Assembly (NCBI GenBank): GCA_947505105.1
Contig: CANNKG010000015.1
Coordinates: forward strand, 1 to 48,927
Source: Methylococcaceae bacterium
GTDB taxonomy: Bacteria; Pseudomonadota; Gammaproteobacteria; Methylococcales; Methylomonadaceae
Length of the DNA: 48,927 bases
Reading direction: 5' to 3'
How positions within the stretch are numbered: position 1 is the stretch's first letter; each line of letters begins with the position of its first letter. The position numbers were made by a program, and so were the translations under genes. Below the pieces are notes generated by a model that saw nothing but the letters and a program-made list of their open reading frames with translations, made no database searches and had not been told where the DNA came from. Shown in pieces: positions 34,975 to 43,455 of this stretch.

Positions 34975-37038
34975 TTATTCTATGACCATGGTATTAGGCG
35001 CAGAAATACGTCCTAAGCGCTGAAGCAAGACCTTCCAATCCACTCTCGGGTTATAGCCGATCACATCAATTTTAGGGAGCCCCCCACCTTTAACGATATA
35101 GTATCCGTTCGGTGCCGCCTCAAGTCCCATTAACTGACAAACACCTTCATGCAAATAACATCCCAACCCCAATCGTTGATAACCAAATGAATCAAATATC
35201 CCCAACACGCTCCGAGAAATTAAATCCGTGGCACCACCGCCACCAATACTCGCAATATTATCAACCGCTTTCTGACTGATACGATGCGCGGTCGCATCAT
35301 TATCGGGCGTCCCCAGCCAGGCATAAAAACTGACCGGTTGCCAATTTTCCAAATAGAGATTATTAATCGAACCCGACAATAAACCTTCGATACTACCAAA
35401 TTTGAATTTTTCAGTCAGTTGCTTGAGATTTAGCCGATCAATCTTGATATCACTATAGAATTGAGGCATATCGCCAAATACATTGGCCAAAGCCAAGCGA
35501 TTGATATTGATCTCGCCATCAAACACTCGCACCGACAAAGCGCCGTCTAAATCCAAGCGATCATGCTGAAAAGCAATCCCTGGAATGACGCCGCTAATCT
35601 TACCGCTCAACGGCGTCCAATCTAATGCCGTCGATAATTGCTCCAATGAAAGATCGTGTAATTCGCCGGAAAAATTAAATTGTGGCGCAACTCCCGACTT
35701 TATTTGCCACTTAAATTGTTGAATCAACAACTGACCACCCAAAACAGCCATTCTGACCGGATGTAATAACGCAATCTGCTCCTTCGCTATGGCAAAGTTT
35801 AACTGGGTCGCTTCAAAGGGTACGCTAAAAAAAGTCATACGCTGCCATGATAAGTAGCCTCTATGCATCGAACTTAACTGACTATTCCAATCAATGAAGC
35901 CATCGCCTCCGACCAAATTCACTCGTTGCTTTGCATCCGATAACGCCAAATTTTCAAAATTTAAATAGATGGAGGTGGGTAATTGATCTTTTATGTGGAT
36001 TGCGGTGCGCAATTTTCCACTCATGACCAGTCCTTCATAAGCAGTTCCGACCAAAAAAGGCGCCATATAAATTTTAAAAAATTGCTGAGTATTTTGAGTT
36101 TGGGCTTCTAGGTTTAACATTCTCCATGGCTTTTCATCATCGACAGCCCACTTTGCCTGTGCAGATAACTTGACTACGCCCGGATGAAGCAGTTGGAACT
36201 GCTTGAATTGCCAAAATTTGGGTTGCTCAAGATATTCACCCGAACTGATCAAATCGATTTTATGCTCAGGCACTGCTTCAACATACCATGGATCGATATA
36301 CAAAGCCCCTCGCTGCAGAGTAAACTGCCCCTGCCATAATCGTTTCAAGCCTTGTTGTTGAAGGGTAACGGTCCCATCAAGAAACGCTCGCTCGGCAGCA
36401 TACTGACCCTCTTGCGTTTGTCCGCTGGCATCCTGAGTCTTTAAAGCCAACTTAAGGATTTCTGGACTAGTCGCTTTTCCATCAAGGGTTAGATTGAGAT
36501 TGATTTGGCCACTTTTCAGGCTAAATGCCGAAGTTTTGAAGAGTTTTTGTAACTGGGCTAACGATAATTGTTCAGCCGCAAGTTTCAGTTGCCACCGACC
36601 CGCTTGATAATGTCCTGTAAGATCGATTCTGCCATGAGCAAAACGTAAATCGGATAACTGAAAATCACTTTGGCCCACACGAATTGTGAAGCCAAGATGG
36701 GCGGATTGACCATCTACCTCACCCAATCTCAATTTTACGGCACCATTTTGACACTGCAATTGCCGGTCAAGTATCTTGAAATTAAGACAACTCATCTCAA
36801 ACAGCTCAAGTTGATCCATAGGCGGTGGTAACCGCACTTGTGCTGCACTTAGCACGGTCTTAGCGCCATTTTGCATTTCAAGACGCAGATTATCTAAGTG
36901 CCACTCGTTTCCCTGGATTTTCTTGACGCTAACCTTGAACTGGCTAGCAGCATTTGCAGCAAAAGCCGCTGCCAGCCAAATTATCAGAATGATCTTGAAA
37001 TGTTGCGCCCATTTTGGATAAATTGGTGAGCAAAACAT
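34975..37038 (-). CDS. YdbH/AsmA-like envelope protein
   Basis: A 687-residue protein from the ATG at 37038; a TTG at 37092 would add 18 residues. An N-terminal hydrophobic segment (KIILIIWLAAAFAANA) is a signal peptide or anchor. The rest is repetitive beta-strand sequence, as in AsmA-like bridge proteins. The C-terminal part, with LSGKISGVIPGI, VRVFDGEININRLALANVFG and GSIEGLLSGSINNLYLENWQ, matches the YdbH-type domain (older name dicarboxylate transport domain). E. coli YdbH works with YhdP and TamB in phospholipid transport to the outer membrane. The same role here is an inference. Confidence 0.8.
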   Translation of the reverse strand: MFCSPIYPKWAQHFKIILIIWLAAAFAANAASQFKVSVKKIQGNEWHLDNLRLEMQNGAKTVLSAAQVRLPPPMDQLELFEMSCLNFKILDRQLQCQNGAVKLRLGEVDGQSAHLGFTIRVGQSDFQLSDLRFAHGRIDLTGHYQAGRWQLKLAAEQLSLAQLQKLFKTSAFSLKSGQINLNLTLDGKATSPEILKLALKTQDASGQTQEGQYAAERAFLDGTVTLQQQGLKRLWQGQFTLQRGALYIDPWYVEAVPEHKIDLISSGEYLEQPKFWQFKQFQLLHPGVVKLSAQAKWAVDDEKPWRMLNLEAQTQNTQQFFKIYMAPFLVGTAYEGLVMSGKLRTAIHIKDQLPTSIYLNFENLALSDAKQRVNLVGGDGFIDWNSQLSSMHRGYLSWQRMTFFSVPFEATQLNFAIAKEQIALLHPVRMAVLGGQLLIQQFKWQIKSGVAPQFNFSGELHDLSLEQLSTALDWTPLSGKISGVIPGIAFQHDRLDLDGALSVRVFDGEININRLALANVFGDMPQFYSDIKIDRLNLKQLTEKFKFGSIEGLLSGSINNLYLENWQPVSFYAWLGTPDNDATAHRISQKAVDNIASIGGGGATDLISRSVLGIFDSFGYQRLGLGCYLHEGVCQLMGLEAAPNGYYIVKGGGLPKIDVIGYNPRVDWKVLLQRLGRISAPNTMVIE

Positions 37039-37114
37039 ACCGTTCAAAAGTGACCCATTTTCGCATTTGATGAAGTTTCGACGCTTGATCAAAAACGCAC
37101 TGATTCAAACGGAA

Positions 37115-37486
37115 TTAACGACGCATTTGCCAATTGGTCGAATAGGTGGTTTCTTTACTAAAATCTTGCCACACATATTCAGGACGAATAAGTGACTGAG
37201 TTGGGATCATAAAGGTCACTAAATCAATGGCGCCAAACATGGTTCGCCCTAACATGTGAACCATCCCGGTCATAAAACCCGCGGTAGCACCATAAAACGC
37301 CCCATTTTCTTTACCACTGACGTAAATCGTTTTGGGAATTTCTACAAAACCCGTCGCGATATTAGCCAGTCCGGCCCCCAATTTTTCACCCACTTTAAAC
37401 GAATGACTCTTTTCAGCCATTGCCAATCCTGAAGTGAAAACAAACAGACTCACAATGATTAATATTGACTTAATCAATAATTTCAT
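37115..37486 (-). CDS. TIGR04073-like exosortase-system-associated small exported protein
   Basis: A 123-residue protein with a signal peptide (residues 1-23, ending SGLAMA). The ATG at 37486 has GGAG upstream; earlier starts lengthen the N-terminus without reason. The mature part has KLGAGLANIATGFVEIPKTI, then GAFYGATAGFMTGMVHMLGR, and ends LIRPEYVWQD, the pattern of the TIGR04073 family that co-occurs with exosortase systems. No exosortase is in the window. It lies upstream of the YdbH-like gene on the same strand. Confidence 0.75.
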   Translation of the reverse strand: MKLLIKSILIIVSLFVFTSGLAMAEKSHSFKVGEKLGAGLANIATGFVEIPKTIYVSGKENGAFYGATAGFMTGMVHMLGRTMFGAIDLVTFMIPTQSLIRPEYVWQDFSKETTYSTNWQMRR

Positions 37487-37808
37487 AACATCTCCATACA
37501 AAGTTAAATGATTCATAACAACAATACTGGCGATGTTATCACACAAAATATTCTCTACAAACTTAGTCAACAATTCGCTATATTTTATTGAATAACAAAA
37601 TGATTTGACTAAGAAGAGTCTTCATAGCCCAGAACAACATAAGTCAATTCATAGTTATTTGTTCAATTCAGTATTTACAATTGATTGTCCTTGTCCTGAA
37701 CGCACAACACTCGATAAAATGCTTGATAGCTATCTCTAATAGATTGAGATAATATCTAAATTTTTAGCAAAACCTGATTCAGCCTGATTCTAAAGAGCGA
37801 TAACCACC

Positions 37809-39092
37809 GTGAAAAAAAATCCACTATCTTTCCTGTTTCTTTCAATAAGTATGAGTCTAATAACGCCACTCAGCCACGCCCAATACGCTGCAGTAGTCGT
37901 AGACGCCGACAATGGTAAGGTGCTCCATGAAGTATCCGCCACGCAGCCCTGGTTTCCTGCATCGCTTACCAAAGTAATGACCTTGTACTTGACTTTCCAG
38001 GCACTCAAAGCAGGTTTGCTCAATTTAGACGACGTCCTTCCGGTTTCAGACTATGCCGCGCAACAGCCCAACAGTAAATTAGGCCTACTGGCAGGTGAAA
38101 AATTAACCGTAAAGGAAGCGATTGTCGCGGTTATCTCTCGCTCGGCAAATGATGCCGCCGTGGTATTAGCAGAAAAAATAGGCGGAACAGAAGCCAAGTT
38201 TGCCGGAAAAATGACCGAAATGGCGCATAAGTTAAATATGAATACCTCGACATTTTTCAATGCAACAGGGCTTCCCCATTCGCGACAGATTACTTCCTCG
38301 AAAGATATGGCTTTATTAGCCAAGCATGTGCGGAATGATTTTAAAGATTTTTTTCCCTTATTTTCGACGCCAAATATTAACTTTAAAGGAAAAACCCTAC
38401 CCAATATAAATAGCTTTTTAAATGCCTACCCTGGAGCCGAAGGAATGAAAACCGGTTTCACCTGCGCCTCGGGCTATAATCTGATGGCTGCCGCTCACCG
38501 ACACGGACGACATTTAATCGGCATTGTCATGGGCGCCGCTACCCGAGAGCAGCGTAATCAGTTAATGACTCAAATCCTCGATAAGGGATTTGCCATCAAT
38601 GGGCACGATAGCATATTTAGCTCTCTCGAAGAAATGCAAACTCAAAATCCAGGCTCTCCCAGCTACCAACTTCCAGCTGAAACCTGTCGATATGATGATT
38701 ACTCAGGCTTTTCCAAACAAAACGCCGCGATCCCCCGTATTCCCAAAAATGTCGCTTACGCTGACTCGATAACACTTGCCAGCAATCAAACCACCGGGCA
38801 TCTCAATCATATTGAAAATTGGACCGTTATTCTCGGAGCCTTTAACGAACAACAAGAGGCGCAAGAATTTACTCAAACCATCAAAGATCAGCTCGGAAAT
38901 TTGGCTAATGTCGGACATCCTATTACCATACAACACCAAACTGATGACATGAATCTTTGGCACGCCTTATGGACCGGAATGTCGAGCGAAACCGAAGCCA
39001 GCGAAATGTGTAAACACTTGTGGGAAACCGATATAGAATGCAGCGTTTTATCGCCCGAAGTCATCAATTCGCCCCAAGCGCCCTGGCGTTAG
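37809..39092 (+). CDS. D-alanyl-D-alanine carboxypeptidase with SPOR-like C-terminus
   Basis: A 427-residue penicillin-binding protein of the S11 family (PBP5/DacA-like). Residues 1-24 are a signal peptide (cleavage after SHA). The active-site motifs are SLTK (Ser52, Lys55), SAN (112-114) and KTG (214-216). Instead of the usual PBP5 C-terminal beta domain and amphipathic anchor, residues of about 335-420 (WTVILGAFNEQQEAQEFTQT and the rest) look like a SPOR peptidoglycan-binding domain. It therefore probably trims peptidoglycan in the periplasm and may target septal glycan. The next gene starts 3 bp after the stop. Confidence 0.9.
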   Translation: MKKNPLSFLFLSISMSLITPLSHAQYAAVVVDADNGKVLHEVSATQPWFPASLTKVMTLYLTFQALKAGLLNLDDVLPVSDYAAQQPNSKLGLLAGEKLTVKEAIVAVISRSANDAAVVLAEKIGGTEAKFAGKMTEMAHKLNMNTSTFFNATGLPHSRQITSSKDMALLAKHVRNDFKDFFPLFSTPNINFKGKTLPNINSFLNAYPGAEGMKTGFTCASGYNLMAAAHRHGRHLIGIVMGAATREQRNQLMTQILDKGFAINGHDSIFSSLEEMQTQNPGSPSYQLPAETCRYDDYSGFSKQNAAIPRIPKNVAYADSITLASNQTTGHLNHIENWTVILGAFNEQQEAQEFTQTIKDQLGNLANVGHPITIQHQTDDMNLWHALWTGMSSETEASEMCKHLWETDIECSVLSPEVINSPQAPWR

Positions 39093-39095
39093 CAA

Positions 39096-39785
39096 ATGCA
39101 AATCATCCCCGTCATTGATTTAAACCATGGCCTAGTCGTTCATGCCAAACATGGCTTAAGAAGTGCCTATGCGCCAATACAATCGCCCTTATGTAAAAAT
39201 GCCCAAATAGAAAGCGTTTTAGCGGGCTATTTATCGCTATTTCCTTTTAAGACGTTTTATATTGCCGATCTGGATTCGATTATTGATGGCATACCACAAC
39301 ACAAGCTAATCAATGAATTATTAACGAGACATCCTGAGCTTACCTTTTGGATAGATAGCGGATTTCAATCGAGCCCGGACCTTTACCAGGCTCATGGCAA
39401 TTATGTCCCGATCTTAGGCAGCGAAGCTTACCCCCCCCATAAAATTACTGCCTTTGAAAATTTTAACGAGCCATTTATTTTATCGCTGGATTTTACTGCC
39501 GAACATAAACTCGGCGCAGAACGAATCTTCAATGACTCAAGTCTTTGGCCTAAAGATATTATTCTAATGACACTGCAAAAAGTTGGCAGTTTAGCGGGGC
39601 CTGACTTTGAGAAATTGCAAAGCTTTTCTGAACGCTTTCCAGAACACAATTTCATAGCCGCCGGGGGAGTCCGTAATTTGGATGATATTCAACGACTTGC
39701 CCGGATAGGGATTAACACAGCATTAATCGCAAGTGCCTTACATTCAGGTAAATTTTCGGCTGAACAATTAAGGAGTGTAAATTAA
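39096..39785 (+). CDS. HisA-like TIM-barrel protein (COG1411-like)
   Basis: A 229-residue (beta/alpha)8 protein related to the histidine enzyme HisA. It starts MQIIPVIDLNHGLVVHA with the conserved strand-1 Asp and has FIAAGGVRNLDDIQRLARIG near the C-terminal phosphate site. It is shorter than, and divergent from, true HisA and is not in a his operon. Proteins of this type are common in methylotrophs and archaea with tetrahydromethanopterin-linked C1 pathways, where a role in cofactor synthesis has been suggested. That link is an inference here. It begins 3 bp after the carboxypeptidase stop, so the two are probably co-expressed. Confidence 0.75.
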   Translation: MQIIPVIDLNHGLVVHAKHGLRSAYAPIQSPLCKNAQIESVLAGYLSLFPFKTFYIADLDSIIDGIPQHKLINELLTRHPELTFWIDSGFQSSPDLYQAHGNYVPILGSEAYPPHKITAFENFNEPFILSLDFTAEHKLGAERIFNDSSLWPKDIILMTLQKVGSLAGPDFEKLQSFSERFPEHNFIAAGGVRNLDDIQRLARIGINTALIASALHSGKFSAEQLRSVN

Positions 39786-39800
39786 TTGTCTTGCTTGCTA

Positions 39801-40121
39801 TCAATTTACAATAGCTTGCAATCTTAACGACACTGGACTTAACAATTCAAATATAGTCGATAGCTTACAGAATGGCCCCATGTTTTTTGACTGAGCTTGC
39901 TTTGATTCTTTGCGTTGTTCATTAAGCACATTTGACAATTCAGCATCAATAATCCTAGCTGCTTTTTCAAAATCATATTCGCCTCTTTCAAACATGGTAA
40001 TCGCATGAAACATATCAAGGTTACGTAACTTTAATGCCAATTGTTTCATTTCTTTGACCGATAATCCATGTAAATTAAAGCAGTTGAAATTTTCTGCAAA
40101 TTCAGTATTGTCGGTGTTCAT
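39801..40121 (-). CDS. Small orphan protein of unknown function
   Basis: A 106-residue, largely helical protein from the ATG at 40121 (MNTDNTEFAENFN). It contains GLSVKEMKQLALKLRNLDMF and a charged helix, FERGEYDFEKAARIIDAE. No signal peptide or membrane segment is visible. No family is recognised. It converges on the HisA-like gene, and a cluster of 10-bp repeats lies about 130 bp upstream of its start. Confidence 0.5.
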   Translation of the reverse strand: MNTDNTEFAENFNCFNLHGLSVKEMKQLALKLRNLDMFHAITMFERGEYDFEKAARIIDAELSNVLNEQRKESKQAQSKNMGPFCKLSTIFELLSPVSLRLQAIVN

Positions 40122-40248
40122 TTTGGATAACCTGTAGTAGCTAATGGTAATAGTTATGATGTTCATACCAAAAGAGCAATTACAATGCCATATTATAAAT
40201 ATTTAATATATAAGTTAAATTATCTAAAAATGAGTCAACCAATAAGAT

Positions 40249-40284
40249 TTGACATGACAAGTCATGTCAATAATGTCATGTCAA
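40249..40284. repeat. Three copies of GTCATGTCAA (inverted plus direct)
   Basis: TTGACATGAC (40249-40258), two bases, GTCATGTCAA (40261-40270), four bases, GTCATGTCAA (40275-40284). The first two form a perfect 22-bp palindrome and the third is a direct copy. The layout is typical of an operator bound by a dimeric regulator, but no regulator gene is adjacent. Confidence 0.8.
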
Positions 40285-41288
40285 CGCCGTTGGATTTGCG
40301 ACCTTTTACCATCATTTCATCGCCCAATTCGATCAATTAGTTTTGCACACCGAACGACATGACCACCTTGATCAAAACTATGACAGAGTAACCTTGGGTT
40401 TAGAAGATAAGTCAATTTTGAGTTGGGGATAATTTTGCACCTTCGATGACCAGCAGTTCGACCTGCCGATCTGCAGTAATAGACGATCAATTTCTTGATC
40501 GGTAGGAAGTCGGTTTGCGTACCAGGTAAAATCCCATAAATAATAATCAAATTGAAGTTTGACGGTAAGATCGCATCAACAGGTTGAACGTTCATAAACC
40601 CTTAAGGCAACGCTTAACAACACAACAACCTCCTTGGACACTGGTAACCAAGTCAAGCCCTTGCTAATTTATGCGGCAAATTTCCGAATCCTCGCAATAA
40701 TTGGCATCTGAGCGTCAATATCAGCGAATATCTTGTGAATGCATTGTTTAATTTGGGCAACTAACTGGAGCCACCCTTCGGTGAATTCTCAGTTTCGGAC
40801 CATCAGAAACATTCAAGAAATTCGCGTATGTCGGCTGCAAACGGAATGCTGACATTTTGCATGTAGATCGAGTTATTCAACCTCCTCCGAACGTTACCTT
40901 ATTTCACGCTGTTTTCAAACGTTAAGTACCGGGAGGACTTAACCCCTTATCGTTCGGCTAAATAATAAATTTAGCGATTTTTACTAAATATCGAACCCTT
41001 GTGAAAGTCATTGTGGTTTTGACCAGAAGAATGGATGTTGTTAGCGCAGATCTGATGAGGCACGAACCACATCGATCGAGTCATTCCACTGAATGCCGAA
41101 CAATTATATTTCAAACCATAAATTTGTGTATGCCATTTAGTGGGCTTGGCTAATTGGGCATAAATAACCTTGCTTAGAAAATTCCGGGCAAGGTTTGATT
41201 TTTTTGGCTCCGTTTATACTTGAGGGCACAAGTGACGGTTTGCCTAGCGGCGAAACCATCTTACGGGCTGCATACCGGGCTATCTTGC
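40285..41288. other. About 1 kb of apparently decayed sequence
   Basis: No intact gene is supported. Protein-like stretches occur on the minus strand. One is an open frame at 40378-40563 containing LQFDYYLWDFTWYANRLPTD, which becomes a different frame near 40563-40595 where a start MNVQPVDAILP lies. Another is a frame at 40669-40788 with EGWLQLVAQIKQCIHKIF. I could not identify either. The fragments, changing frames and stops suggest remnants of lost genes. Confidence 0.4.
41166..41205 (+). terminator. Terminator-like hairpin
   Basis: AACCTTGC (41166-41173) pairs perfectly with GCAAGGTT (41188-41195), and seven T follow (41199-41205). There is no intact plus-strand gene directly upstream, so it may be left over from the decayed region. 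Confidence 0.4.
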
Positions 41289-41835
41289 TCAGGCAGGGGA
41301 AAATGTCTCACCATACTCAGATTCGGGTTCAGCAATGCTCCCAATCCAATCTGGAGGCAATAGGCCAAGGCGGACATACCGATGGAACGAAGAACAGGGC
41401 CAGTCAGCCAAACGTTGCACCAAGCTATGTTTGATAGGATTCCAATGTCAATAATCAACATGGTGTGCATAGTCACGTTCGTCGCGTATCGTATACCCCC
41501 AAAACCACCGTTGCCACAGCCTATATTCACCACGATTATCACGGAATAATGATACGCCAGTTTCTCGTAAAGCATGTGTAAAGCGGGATTTTATCGCCCG
41601 CCAGCGCCCGGAATAATCCGCATCATCCTCCGGCAAAGTCCAAACGGTGTGCAAATGTTCGGGCAATATCACAATGGCATCAATGGTGATGGGCGTTCCG
41701 CCCGAACCGAACGAAACGCGTCGCGCAACAGATCAACTTGTCGTACCAACATATCAGAAGACCAGTCGCGCAATGTCACCGTAAAAAATTAAGTTCCGCC
41801 AAAAACGGGATTGCGCCGATACAACACCGTACCAT
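41289..41835 (-). pseudogene. Decayed REP-associated tyrosine transposase (RAYT)
   Basis: Conceptual translation matches the intact RAYT just upstream throughout. It has three defects: a TAA at 41789-41791 replacing the Tyr of GGTYFFTV; a frameshift near 41675-41690, between AERP and the HIDA equivalent; and a TGA at 41448-41450 replacing the Cys after the catalytic-type Tyr. Beyond that TGA, HWNPIKHSLVQRLADWP continues in the same frame to a stop at 41289. The HxH motif (EHLH) is retained. An old dead copy of the same family. Confidence 0.85.
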
Positions 41836-41882
41836 TTCAATCAGAAAATAAAAAAATGCGTAGGGACATCAAAGCCACAGAA

Positions 41883-41934
41883 GCCCAGATGAAATCCGGG
41901 ATCGGCGGTGACTTTAATCCCGGATTCCGCAAGC
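41883..41934. repeat. REP-like palindrome next to RAYT
   Basis: A perfect 10-bp inverted repeat, AATCCGGGAT (41893-41902) with ATCCCGGATT (41917-41926), forms the core. The flanks extend the pairing imperfectly: GCCCAGATG on the left, CATCCAGGC on the right. It lies between the dead and intact RAYT genes. Such palindromes are the substrates of RAYT enzymes. Confidence 0.75.
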
Positions 41935-41959
41935 TCCATCCAGGCTACCTTGCTATCGC

Positions 41960-41973
41960 GTTCCGACTTACGG
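41960..41973 (+). repeat. 14-bp direct repeat flanking RAYT (left copy)
   Basis: GTTCCGACTTACGG occurs here and again at 42667-42680, on either side of the intact RAYT gene. The copy abuts the RAYT stop codon. It may mark the ends of the mobilised unit. Confidence 0.7.
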
Positions 41974-41974
41974 A

Positions 41975-42514
41975 TTACAGGTCTCTTTCACCGTAACCAA
42001 AATCGCGTTCAGAAATTCCTCCAGCCCAGTCGATTGGCAAAATACCACGGGCAACAAATTGATGAAAGGAGGAATATGGCCAATCAGCAAGTCGTTGCAC
42101 CAAGCCATGTTTCAGGGGATTCCAATGACAATAATCAATGTGATTAGCGTAGTCATAGTCATTACGGATAACATGTTCCCAAAAACGCCGCTGCCAGACA
42201 CCGCGCTCACCCTTGGCAATACGTACCTTTGAACGCCGCTCAGTCGTAGGAATAGCGCGCACAAACCGAATTTTAATCGCCTTCCACCGATTAGAAAAAT
42301 CATCATCGCCAAGCGGTAAAGTCCAAACACAATGCATATGATCAGGCAACACCACCCAAGCGTCGATATGAAACGGACGTTCTTGACGCGTCACCCGCAC
42401 TGCCTCCCGCAACACATCCACATGCCGCACCAGAGTATCCAAGCGCCGTTCCAGCAAATTCACCGTGAAAAAATACGTGCCTCCCGGCACCCGATACCGT
42501 CGATAATCCGGCAT
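41975..42514 (-). CDS. REP-associated tyrosine transposase (RAYT, Y1_Tnp family)
   Basis: A 179-residue single-domain HUH/Y1 transposase. The start MPDYRRYRVPGGTYFFTVNL is typical. The HxH metal site is HMH (residues 59-61, in LPDHMHCVW). The likely nucleophile is Tyr128 in DYCHWNPLKHGLV, followed by RLADWPYSSFH. RAYT proteins nick and spread REP palindromes and are usually single-copy domesticated enzymes. A REP-like palindrome lies just upstream (42540-42564), another downstream, and a 14-bp direct repeat brackets the gene. All motifs are intact, so it may be active. Confidence 0.93.
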   Translation of the reverse strand: MPDYRRYRVPGGTYFFTVNLLERRLDTLVRHVDVLREAVRVTRQERPFHIDAWVVLPDHMHCVWTLPLGDDDFSNRWKAIKIRFVRAIPTTERRSKVRIAKGERGVWQRRFWEHVIRNDYDYANHIDYCHWNPLKHGLVQRLADWPYSSFHQFVARGILPIDWAGGISERDFGYGERDL

Positions 42515-42539
42515 ACAATAGCCTCAGGAAAAAATGTAG

Positions 42540-42564
42540 GGCGGATGACGATAGGTGATCCGCC
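42540..42564. repeat. REP-like palindrome upstream of RAYT
   Basis: GGCGGAT (42540-42546) pairs with ATCCGCC (42558-42564) around an 11-nt loop, preceded by GTAGG. The GTAGGGCGGAT...ATCCGCC form is a common REP type in proteobacteria that carry RAYT genes. It lies 26 bp ahead of the RAYT start codon. Confidence 0.7.
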
Positions 42565-42666
42565 AAACAATGCCAAAAAACACTGCAATTTCCCACCTAG
42601 CGCATCAACTCCAGCAAACATTTACAAAGAGGTGAGCCGTTTGACATACGGCGGAACCTCTAAAGA

Positions 42667-42680
42667 GTTCCGACTTACGG
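42667..42680 (+). repeat. 14-bp direct repeat flanking RAYT (right copy)
   Basis: Second exact copy of GTTCCGACTTACGG. Its first six bases also pair with CGGAAC at 42652-42657 to form a small hairpin. Confidence 0.7.
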
Positions 42681-42726
42681 GTTGCCCACCATAGGTTGTT
42701 TCGCGTTGGCACAAACAAAAGCCAAA

Positions 42727-43293
42727 TCAATCGCCGCCACGAACGAGACGCACTTTAAATCTAAAATCATTGATAACACCCGTGTTTATCCCAGTACTGA
42801 CTATGCCATGATCGAAATCTACAGTCCAAATAGCATTAGAATAAAAGACAGTCGGGGAGGAAGATAACACAGTAAACCCTGTGTAACTATTTGGAAAAAT
42901 GGTTGTATTGATTGCTGGAGAAACACAAGAACGCTCTACAATACTAGCTAGTTCGTTTTTATTAGGTAACCGCCAGTCATCATAACCTGCATAAATAATA
43001 TTGTCTGCAGCTTGCAAAGCACTTTGCCAAGAATAACTGTCTGCGGATTGCAAAACGTCTTGCCAAACATAACTTTCGCCACTATCGCTACAAGTGCTAC
43101 CATTCCAGTCCCTCCCTAACTGGCAGCGCATCCACATCAATCCAGTTTTATGGTGAGAGGCAGTACCATCATTATGAATTGTAAAGGCACTAGTCGGTGT
43201 GGTGACAGGAATATTATCATAGCAAGTTTGCGCTTGAAGTGCTAACGCTTTGCCGAACAGAAGCAGAAAGCCAATGTGTTTGATTACTGACAT
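42727..43293 (-). CDS. Exported DUF1566 (Lcl-like C-terminal domain) protein
   Basis: A 188-residue protein with a signal peptide (1-20, ending ALALQA) and one DUF1566 domain. Visible motifs are KTGLMWMRCQLG, YDDWRLPNKNELASIVERS, FPNSYTGFTVLSSS, and a C-terminal VRLVRGG. This domain is found in surface proteins such as Legionella Lcl, which binds host glycosaminoglycans. A 36-bp imperfect tandem duplication (43002-43073) inserts an extra WQxxLQxAD unit. It lies just downstream of the giant gene, whose last domain is also DUF1566. Confidence 0.85.
   Translation of the reverse strand: MSVIKHIGFLLLFGKALALQAQTCYDNIPVTTPTSAFTIHNDGTASHHKTGLMWMRCQLGRDWNGSTCSDSGESYVWQDVLQSADSYSWQSALQAADNIIYAGYDDWRLPNKNELASIVERSCVSPAINTTIFPNSYTGFTVLSSSPTVFYSNAIWTVDFDHGIVSTGINTGVINDFRFKVRLVRGGD
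43002..43073 (-). repeat. 36-bp imperfect tandem duplication within DUF1566 gene
   Basis: Units 43002-43037 and 43038-43073 match at about 28 of 36 positions. They encode consecutive versions of a 12-residue WQxxLQxAD segment. The frame is kept. Confidence 0.75.
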
Positions 43294-43455
43294 AAATAAA
43301 TCTCGTGTTAAAACAAATAAATCGTAATAATGAATTTACGCAATCTTATATTTTTCCGTCCGTATTTTTAATTTACTTTCTTCCAACGCTAAATCATAAG
43401 CAATCCAGCATTTTTGAAAAGTAACCGATGGACAGCAATCTCATGCAAAAAAAAA

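Noticed and set aside
41195-41434. Plus-strand open frame beside the dead RAYT
   Set aside because: It is antisense to the RAYT pseudogene, whose conceptual protein aligns with the intact copy.
42332-42694. 120-residue plus-strand frame
   Set aside because: It is antisense to the intact RAYT and its upstream REP and has no recognisable domain.
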